Shown here in pieces: positions 56,041 through 64,000 of a stretch of 64,000 nt of DNA; the stretch's first letter is position 1, and each line of letters opens with the position of its first letter. The stretch is from Amblyomma americanum (taxonomy: Eukaryota; Arthropoda; Arachnida; Ixodida; Ixodidae), in the NCBI RefSeq assembly GCF_052857255.1, contig NC_135505.1:136518356-136582355 (forward strand), given 5' to 3'. Made by a program: the position numbers and the translations under genes. Under the pieces are notes generated by a model. The model worked only from the letters and a program-made list of their open reading frames with translations, was not told the DNA's origin and made no database searches.

Positions 56041-56190
56041 TTTTTATTAAATTACACTCTAAACACGAACGCGTCTATAGGGGAGTGAAAGGGGAGTGAT
56101 TTGCCCTCTAGAACACTCCCTTTTATAGAAGGGTGTGGGCTAGAGGACAGTTTACACCCTTTTTACTCTTTTTGTTTGCATTGCAAACGG
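56041..56190. repeat. Palindromic repeat, related to the one near position 100
   Basis: CTATAGGGGAGTGAAAGGGG and CACTCCCTTTTATAG form an imperfect inverted repeat, and GCCCTCTAGA / TAGAGGAC a second one. GTTTACACCCTTTTTACTC then TTTTTGT is shared with 100-135. A short non-autonomous element is likely. Confidence 0.5.
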
Positions 56191-56352
56191 AAAAGGTTAG
56201 TACATTGTAAGTTCCCTACGCTTAATGACCAGCTAAAAGATGCGCACTGTCTTCTGTCCGAAAGGGCTTCGGATTAATTTTATTCTTCCCGATTTAACAG
56301 CCGCCGGTTTCTAACCACATTCGCTTATCCAGCCAGTTCACTAGTGCATGTA

Positions 56353-56559
56353 CCATGGGGGGCAAAAGTAACAGACCCAACACTTCAAGTTCCGGCCCGT
56401 GCGTAGGGGCGCCACCTGACAAAGCACATCTGATGTCGAAACGGGCTCACTGCGCCGGTTTCAACACCAGTAGTGCTTTGTCAGGTGGCGCCCTCACACA
56501 GAGTGGCACGGATCGGAACTTGGAGGGGGGAGGGGGTATTTTACTTTTGCTCCCGATGG
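56353..56559. mobile_element. Tc1/mariner-type MITE with TA duplications
   Basis: A 207-bp element between TA (56351-56352) and TA (56560-56561). The inverted ends are CCATGGGGGGCAAAAGTAA and, in reverse, CCATCGGGAGCAAAAGTAA. Longer arms include TCAAGTTCCG.CCCGTG and GGCGCCACCTGACAAAGCAC. The loop is about 30 bp. Non-coding. Confidence 0.8.
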
Positions 56560-56694
56560 TATATCAGCATGGCAGAAAGATTTTTATGTACTCTGCCGCC
56601 ACAACGGTACGGCCTGCTAGCATGATAGCCACCGAGAAAGGCTATCCGATGGTCGCTTAGGGTAACAGAAGAGGTTCCAAGGGATGACCAGCGT

Positions 56695-56850
56695 AGCAAG
56701 GGGCGCCAGAGAGTCAGGTGGGCGGGTGAGCTTAGGAAGTTTGCCAGGATAAGATGGCTGCAGCCGGCACAGTGCATGGTTATTTGGAGGATGTCGCCTT
56801 TGTCGTGTAGTGGGCGTAGATAGGATGGTAATGATGATGATGATGATGAA
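56695..56850 (+). mobile_element. RTE LINE 3' end
   Basis: AGGTGGGCGGGTGAGCTTAG, then GAAGTTTGCCAGGATA, CACAGTGCATGG and GTGGGCGTAGATAGG, ending in (TGATGA)n. Same layout as 24244-24382 but more diverged. No intact reading frame. Confidence 0.65.
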
Positions 56851-57829
56851 ATTGCGTTAAGTACATGGTTCTGACACGAACCATTTAAGTCTTCTGTATG
56901 TGTGCGCGCGCGCGTGTGTGTTCCATCTTTTTTTTTGCCCTCATCTGGAGTAGCGTACCAGGTTGACCAATAGCAAGCATCTCCAATAATCATTAAAATG
57001 TGCATCCTCCTCAACTGTGGTTGATGTCCTTTTGACGTCCATATATGAGTAAAGGTTAGTCTCTCAGGGACTATTGCTTAAGCGACACAGATAGTTTCAA
57101 ATGACAACCCTTGTGTGACTTTTATTCCTTAACTATTTAAGGTGCTTTGTGAAAATTTTGTGCAAAGAATACTCGTAGTTTTTTCTGAGTGGGCTGCACC
57201 TAGAAGCGGCATACAATTGTTTCAGGTGAATATAGAATCCTTCATGTCACAAACCACTTGTTGTTTTATTTTGCGCCGTATAGCAAACGGAGTAAATAAT
57301 ACTTGAAAAAGAGTGCGCTGGTTAGGACGTCGTTCGAAAGTTTTTGCAGACAGATTATGTCACCATGCAGTAATAGGATCAATTTAAGTGTGAGAGCACT
57401 TATATGGTCACCAACGCCCACCAAGAATGTTGTCACCGTATGTACATCCGTACGTACGTACGATCTTCTGCCGTTACCCAGCAACCCGAGTTACTTTCCC
57501 TTACCCCAGCTTACTCGAGCTTACCCGAATAAGAGCAGTACGCCAGCGCCGCAGCCGAACATCCCGTGTGCATGCTTTCGCATTCACAGCGCGTAAGCAG
57601 TTTAACTAAGTGCCCTCCGTAACTTTTTCTGCCTAACTATTACGGTCGGGCCTGAAGAAACACAATTTCTTAGTTTTCCGCCGCGAAATACCGGCTGCCA
57701 ATTTTTTACCAAGACGTGTAAAATTCCTTACAAAGAGCTACGGGAGTTGCAAAAAGTTACAGCGAAATGCCAGAATTAATCTAGTAAGCAACTGAGGGAC
57801 CGCGGATTCACTTACTGTTTCGAAGATTC
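56851..57829. other. No gene seen; Z-DNA-prone run
   Basis: TGTGTGCGCGCGCGCGTGTG at about 56898-56919 is an alternating purine-pyrimidine run. CATCCGTACGTACGTACGAT at about 57446 is a small palindromic repeat. Otherwise unique. Confidence 0.4.
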
Positions 57830-58020
57830 GAAACACGTACTCGAAATTTGAGACAGAAAAATTGCAGGGGCTTAACGTAGTTAAATCGCGAGGAGACTCG
57901 CGAAAGCAGGTGTTTGCTCTTCAATTGTACGGGGCACCTAAGCTCCGCCTTAAGGGTATGACGGGATATCTTTAGTGAGTTAATGCTCATACATGAAGAA
58001 TTGGTCATTCTCTGCTTAAC
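57830..58020 (+). repeat. Dispersed repeat family Y, longer copy
   Basis: Contains GTTAAATCGCGAGGAGACTC, GCGAAAGCAGG, CTAAGCTCCGCCTTAAGGGT and ATGACGGGATATCTTTAGTG. The first half matches 53120-53215; CCGCCTTAAGGGTATGACG matches 2933-2957 in reverse. This copy therefore joins two fragments seen separately elsewhere. No coding capacity. Confidence 0.6.
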
Positions 58021-58200
58021 ATCCATAGATGGAGGCGGAGCCTCCCGAGTGGCTCTCGAGGCTAGAGGCGCAGCGGTTTAAGAGATGCACCACTGTAATG
58101 GCAGGTGGCTGTTTCTACCATGGCCCCTGGTAGGGATTGGCTAGGGTAAGCGGCGTTGCTGTTGCTAGGCAACGGCACAATAAAGAAAGGTCGGACTGTT
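58021..58200 (+). repeat. Possible SINE, fourth head type
   Basis: CTCCCGAGTGGCTCTCGAGG, GAGGCGCAGCGGTTTAAGAG and ATGGCAGGTGGCTGTTTCTA resemble a tRNA-like head with a decayed B box, ending near GGCACAATAAAGAAAGG. Weak evidence. Confidence 0.25.
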
Positions 58201-58359
58201 GACAAGACTCTTGGTCGGTGTTGGTGAGCGTATTAGTGCTTTTGCAATATAAATGGCGCCTGAAAGTGTACTTACTCCTTACGGTATAACGCATTTGTCT
58301 GTCGTCCCTTTTCTAAACGCCAGTGCATGAATTCCCATTCTTGTTTTGCAACAAAGAAT
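58201..58359. other. No gene seen
   Basis: Short unique stretch before the degenerate repeat. Confidence 0.4.
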
Positions 58360-58565
58360 CCCACAAGCTATCGGCCTGTTTGCTATCCGTAATTTAGGAC
58401 CCTGTAAGCCTGTATGTCTGTAGGCTGGAGGGCCTGTTGTTCTGTTGGCTTGTAGTCTGGGGATTTGTTGGTGTATAAGCTCGTCGGTCTGTTAGTTCGC
58501 TTTTTTTGGTATTTTAGCTTACAGGCTATAGGCATTTTGGCCTACAGCCTGTTAGGCTCTCGGCC
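58360..58565. repeat. Degenerate short tandem repeat (GGCCTGTT/CTGTAGGC)
   Basis: GCCTGTTTGCTAT, CCTGTAAGCCTGTATGTCTG, TAGGCTGGAGGGCCTGTTGT, TCTGTTGGCTTGTAGTCTGG and later CTACAGCCTGTTAGGC are decayed copies of a CTGTNGG-type unit of about 10 bp, partly in both orientations. Confidence 0.5.
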
Positions 58566-58842
58566 ACTGAACTTTAAAGCTTGTCGACCACAAAGGCTAG
58601 AAAATATGCTGGCCACTGACCTGCTACTTGTTCATTCAGGAGAGAATCTAAGTGATATCTGGCCTTAAAACTTCCGAACACTTCTTGGGCAATTCAAAAG
58701 CCAGAGCAGGCAGCGCAAAAACAATATTTGAGCACACTGCCAAGGTTCAAAAGCACCTACTGCGCTCCTGGTAAAAAAAAGGGCTGTGTGGTCCCGCTTC
58801 GTACTTTTTAACGGCTTGGATAGCACCACCACTATTATGTGA
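58566..58842. other. No gene seen
   Basis: Unique-looking sequence. Confidence 0.4.
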
Positions 58843-59110
58843 TTTCATTTCATTTATTTATTTACCACCACAATATACATGGTGACAGGGTGTTCATTGT
58901 AAAAGCGGCCTCTTGGGCCGCTTGACCTGGCCATGGACACCCGGCTGCGAACTTCGGCAACAAAACAGTGGCAAACTTTCAAATTATAATACAATATAAT
59001 TACAGTGCAATGTTGCAAATAATCGCGACAGGCACTTCCCGTAAGGAAAATAAAATGACAAACAAAGCAATGAACAGTACAATACAGTCAATTTGTTTCA
59101 CAAATTCAAA
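58843..59110 (-). repeat. Probable retroelement 3' end, (AAAT)n-tail type
   Basis: ATTTCATTTCATTTATTTAT, then ACCACAATATACATGG, GACAGGGTG, GGCCTCTTGGGCCGCTTG, followed by A-rich sequence with AACAATACAGTCAATTTG. It has the same plan as 49455-49720 (tail, short conserved block, A-rich body) but a different conserved block, so it belongs to a sister family. Confidence 0.45.
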
Positions 59111-62100
59111 GCAGTGTCTGCAAATAAAATATTCTAAAAGCTTTCTGTGTGAGGTGGTTTTCAGGTTAATGTTATTGACACAAAGAGCATTTAGTAGACG
59201 CGGTAATACGTTTTCAAGTGTTTGGCAGCCATATATGTTGTTCTGTATGTTTTAATGTGCCACTGATCTTCGTTTATTGTGTTGTGTACTTTATAGCTTA
59301 CTTCAATGTTGGACAGTTCATGAACAAAGAATTCTTGGTCCCCTCGTCTTTCCTTCTTCTGCCCCTACCTCTCTTTCTCCCTATTTCCCTATTTTGAGGT
59401 GCACCTTGGCATCACCTTGGGTCGGGCGTCCGGCGGTACCTATTCTATACCTTGCATCGGTGGGCGACCCCTTCAGCCGCAATTAACCGGCACAAGGGTG
59501 GGGTCGCAACCCTGCGCATACGATCCCCTTTCCTGGAACTTCCTCCCTCGGCGGTCGCCCATGCCCTTCGCTAACGATGCCCAGGTCAACGGCACTTTCT
59601 TGCCCGCGAGTAAACGATCCCTACGGCCACCTCCACCACTCGCCGTCAGAACGTGTGCTACGCGTTGCCCCGGCTTTGAGAGGGCCGAGCCATCGAAAAG
59701 GGGGTTTGGACGCCCGAGTGCCATCTTTTATTAATGAACGCGGCGCTCTTCGTCGTCGCTAATCGCTCTGTAACGTTGTTATCTCCGCGGGCGCAGGGCC
59801 GAGCGTCGAGTCGCGACGTCATCTTTTTGTGCTCTGCGCGGGTCCGCCGCCTACTTCACGTCGTTGGCCGGAAGAAAAGGGGCAACAACCGACGCACCGC
59901 TGTGCCCTGAAGCTGCCGGGTTGCTGGCCAGCCGTTCAACCTAAGCCGGCGAAAACGTTCAGGGATCACCTGCAAGTGCGTGTAGAGCTGTTTGATGCAT
60001 GTGTGGAATAGTCGCTGTCCGATTAACGTGGTTAATTAGTGGGAGGAAATGTACGAGTACATAGGAATACACACCTGACGGCGGCGAATGGTTTCAAGTT
60101 CGCATCTATGATTCACCTCCTGTGATCATTGGTGCAACAGAAAACGATGGGTTATCAATAAATATAGCTATAGCGCCTTGTTGACGTAACAAACCCATGA
60201 GAGATGGTTAATATAAGAGGTAAAAAAATAAACAGGCAATAAGCCCAATCGATACGGTCATGATTCCATTACTCTGTGTTCATTCCTTCTCGAATAAGAG
60301 GAATACAGTGCGCGGATGGAGGGATGCGGAAGCAGGGGTTGTCTCAACCCGATCGCCCGTGCCACGCAGATATATCTACGACAAATGGGACCTGGACTAA
60401 GGATTTCACCATCTGAGGGCTTCTCTGCAACATTTGCTCATGATAAAAGTTATTTCAATCTCTCTCTCTCTCGCTCTACACTGCGTTCGTCTGCCGAGAC
60501 CGAGCACCCGGGGTCGAATGCCGGTGGCGGCGGTATTCCCCAGAGCTCTGGCGCTAGCGATAAGCAACGAGCGATTGGCTTCCCTGCCAGACTTCGACAG
60601 TTTACGAAGCAGACGCGTTACTTCATAGGGCTCGCTATGGTCTGCTACAGCACGTAGACATTAGGCTGCGCATCGCACCGAGTGTCGGATGAATGAGCGG
60701 CGCCATTTAAAAGATGTAGCAACTCCTTATTTCTGCAGAACTAGGAATTCTCGCCAGTTCAGCAAGCCAGGTGCTCTAGTACAGAGCTTCAAACAGTCAG
60801 AATTTACACGAGGCAAGAACTTCTTACGATCACTTATAGCTATCACAGAAAAACGACCACGCCCTTATATAGGCACATTTGAATTATCTGCTCCTAGTCG
60901 TGTCTTAGGTGAACTCAACGGGTACCCACCCTGACAATTCCACGTCTTTAATGGTTTGAGCATTACGAGATGGACCCTTCCCGAAACAGTGCTGCACTTA
61001 AATGTAGATTAGCTAGGTGTGAATAGAGGGAGAGGGAGGGAAGAAATAAATCAAGTGAAAGGTGTTACGGCTCGTGGCATATACGACGTGGGCGGGAAGG
61101 CAGGTTCCACGCCGCTGCCGATCTGCACGCCATCTATCGGTCGAGGCGGCGACGACGTCGTTAAGAGGTCATCCATCTCGACGGCACTCCCCGCTCACAA
61201 CGTGGCGGATTAATGACCCTCGTGGAAGGCGGACGCTCAAGAGTCTGCGGAGACGTATCAAAAGGCAAAACTGGAAACAACGCCCGTGAAAGGAAAAAAC
61301 AAAAACACGGCGAGAAAATAAGAAACCGCGGTATCGTCTGTTCATTGTCGTCGGTGCGGTGGGGTTTAGTCAGCGTCGATCGTCGTCTGATACCGTCTGC
61401 GTGGAGGAAGGATGGTCGTCTGCTATATGGTTACCCGACGTCTGTTGTGGACCGAGAATAGAAACTACCCTTTCTCCATCAGCACTTCTTTCAAGGTGTT
61501 CCTCGTTTCCCGCTTAGCTTCCCGAATAGGGAAGGGGCGATGGTTCAGCAAACTGATTCGGCCGACGCCTTCTACTAATTTGTTGGTCTGGAGCGGGGGG
61601 GGGGGGGATGTTTGACAGAGGCATTCTTTTTTTTTTCGGGAGATAGGGACGAGAGTCCAACAACCCCAATTCTTCTTCGCTTAAGCTTCTCGCCACATCT
61701 TGAACTCCCTTGAGGGGCGCAAAGGGCGGAAGAAGATACGTGACAACAAAGTTTCGCACCCCCCCCCCCCCCCCTCCAACCCCCCGCCGACTATTCTCGC
61801 CCACGTGAGCGTCAACGTTAGGGGACAGCGTAACGGCGCATTTGACTTAGCCATCTTTGTTTCCCTTAACTATCCCTCTCCGGCGAAAAAAAACACTAGG
61901 GAATAGGGAGTCCAATGACGTCTTCACGAAGTCGCTCGTATTTGGGGACAACAACAGAGGCATATTGATCACTTTTCTGATGCGGCATCTCCTTTTCTTA
62001 GCCTTTCACTCGTCGTCCCCATCTCTCCTGCTTGCTTTACCGCTTTTCCCCTTTTATTCCTAGTTGCCGGGAGAGGAAATGAAACGAGTTGATACGCGGC

Positions 62101-62600
62101 CGAAGCGCGCCAAACAGCGATTTTCCATTTGAGGGAACAAGAGGTACCCTAACTGGTCGACAATCTACGATATACGCTTTCACGAAGAGACCGAAAAGTC
62201 TTTGAACTCGGCGTGTTTTTTTTTTCCTCCGGGATTCTTTTCCAAAACAGGGAGAGCCGAAAAACGTTCCTCGCGAGAGCAGAATGGGAGCTCGAAGAAG
62301 ACAGAAATAACCCAGAAATAACAACTCGGCACGTGGGGCGCCAAGAAAAAGACTAAGTTTAATAATTAAACTTCTTCGTGAGAGGCGAAGTTTATCGCGG
62401 ACGTAGAATTGCGGTCGGGCTCGGGGTCGAGAAGTTATATTGCCTTCTCTTGCGTTTATCATGACGCACCTCTTCATGATTTTCGCTTTCCCGATCATTG
62501 CAACTGAAATATTAAAAACGTTTCGCCTGCTTAAACGTCCTTACGTATGAATATAAATGCTGTTCCTTTTAGGGATCGCCATAACTGCATAGGGAAGCGG
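59111..62600. other. No gene confirmed; GC-rich 3.5 kb
   Basis: 59.4-60.0 kb and 61.0-62.5 kb are GC-rich with many overlapping frames (up to 153 codons, 62037-62498 minus), none with a recognisable domain. A short (TC)n lies at 60463-60477, a G-run at 61596-61608, a C-run at 61760-61775 and T-runs at 61629 and 62215. No repeats from the other families were seen. Host exons too short for me to recognise cannot be excluded. Confidence 0.35.
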
Positions 62601-64000
62601 ACTTTTTAAAATGATCGTGTTTGCCGCGTAACTCATTGCTATCTCTTATTTTTACTTTGTTGTATCTTTTCTCTGTTTTTATTTTTTTACTGTTGCTTGA
62701 AGCGAACTCGTTATGATGGCTCGGGTGTTTCGAAGCGATATTGATAACCACATGCCCTACTTACGGAAAGTCGAGGTGAATATTAAATGCCAGAAATGTG
62801 GTTGATATAAAATGGAAACACACTGAAATGAACGAATAAATAAAAGAACGAAAATTCATCTTCTCCTATCTCCTAGTTGCTTACAGCGGAAAACGCGACA
62901 TTCGTGTTGCACGTGCGTTTCCAAGATGTTTAGTGTATTTTTTTGTGGGAAAACATTTAAAGCGCGTCGGCTTTTATCAGCCGCTAAACGGAATGACAAA
63001 TAAAAAGACAGAAAAGATGTAAGGCTGCTTGCTCTTTTCAGATGAAACGTAAAGATAGAACGCAGAGTTTGTTTTATTCGTTTTGCGCCACGCTGTATTT
63101 ATATTTAGTTAAGGGAGCGTTTGCGCGAGATGCCAAAGGAAGTTTCAAATAAATTCATGGAAAAAGGGTTCAAACGCGTTGTATTTAATAAAAGCGTGTT
63201 TAATGAAGAAAAAATGACGCGATTCATAAACATGGTGGCCGCTTAATGGTTCGCACGAGGTTACGTGGTTTTTACCTTTTTTTATTAATTTCTGGTACTA
63301 CGAAATGAAAGGTATACATTTTGAAATTCTTTCAAAGAGCTCAGAAACTAAGTGTTATAAAGCCTCTTGTGCGCTAGTTTTGCAGTTTTGCGAGTGATGA
63401 GGAACGCTTTTAGTGTCGGTTTCTTTTAAAATTCTAAAACTTTATCAAGCAACAGAAGCTTACCTCTTTAGTAACGTTATTTTTATTTGTCGCTTATGTT
63501 TGCCTTCGTTCATCACCTTATGCTTATCTTGCGTGTCCATGCATTTTTGTAGTAGATATATAAAATTGACACAATCAAGGACAACTACTGCTGTCTGCTG
63601 TTTCAATTCGTGCAGCACCAAGAGTCATATCTATTACTGATATTTTTTATCATATACTGTATCACTATAAAGTCTCAATGAGCATGTAGTGTGACATACT
63701 GTACGAAATACTTTAACGGTTGGTAACTGTGCTGAGAAAGCCATTGAATCGTTGCCGGTTGAAAAAACATGGCGACAAGCACTACTATTTTTAAAAATCA
63801 AAATATTTCAAATATCTACCCATCGTCAGAATCACGGGGAGTATGTAAAAAGGGGAATAGAGCTGTATTGGAGCACTACCAGTTAACTACCACAATTCAC
63901 CAATTATCACAGTACGATGGTATACCTCCTAATATAATGTCCCCAAATGGGACGATATATTGCAGGACATGTCATTGCAATCCTCTACTGTCCTATGTTT
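62601..64000. other. No gene seen; AT-rich end of window
   Basis: AT-rich unique sequence. CCAAATGGGACGATATATTG-type sequence near the end may continue into an element outside the window. Confidence 0.4.

Noticed and set aside
62037..62498. 153-codon minus-strand frame
   Set aside because: Arg/Leu/Ser-rich without any recognisable family; probably a chance frame in GC-rich DNA.

Overview
The window looks like repeat-dense intergenic or intronic nuclear DNA from an arthropod, most probably a hard (ixodid) tick. The reasons are at least fifteen copies or fragments of a tRNA-headed SINE that I recognise as the tick 'Ruka' type, a TTAGG telomere-type array, 3' ends of RTE-type and RNase-H-bearing LINEs, several short inverted-repeat DNA transposons, and long CA, AAAC, TTCC and ATT microsatellites. 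The species call rests on remembered repeat families, not on a search. I find no host protein-coding exon that I can defend. The open frames outside transposons are short, composition-driven, or read through repeats.

Layout. 1-4.4 kb: unique sequence, a short palindromic MITE, a LINE 3' end and an interstitial (TTAGG)n array. 4.46-5.57 kb: a 5'-inverted LINE copy bounded by 13-bp target duplications. 6.6-7.8 kb: an interspersed repeat (second copy at 21.6 kb), a full-length SINE and a TA-flanked MITE. 9.07-9.92 kb: a large foldback DNA element whose left end carries a 260-bp near-perfect palindrome. 10.7-14 kb: microsatellites. 16.07-16.6 kb: a mariner transposase remnant with an RTE tail inserted in it. 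22-24.4 kb: SINEs and an RTE tail. 24.5-26.7 kb: a dead hAT transposase (GTF2IRD2/ZBED5-like type), split by a second copy of the 2-kb MITE and abutting a second foldback element. 27-33.3 kb: three more inverted-repeat elements and SINEs. 34.5-35.25 kb: a GC-rich block with a TATA-like box and an ATG-free stretch ending in a good splice donor, the only plausible host promoter/first exon. 29-47.5 kb: a dense cluster of SINEs with an (ATT)n tail, one nested in an RTE LINE with a clear target duplication. 49-64 kb: retroelement tails, a 490-bp TTCC tract, a TA-flanked MITE, another RTE tail, and GC-rich then AT-rich unique sequence.

The window's main content is a record of transposition. Non-autonomous SINEs depend on LINE machinery, and MITEs depend on Tc1/mariner- or hAT-type transposases. 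Dead relatives of all of these are visible here, and the nesting gives a relative order of events. Two structures (9.07-9.33 kb and 44.07-44.40 kb) look like fold-back template-switch products. None of the protein-like remnants appears functional.
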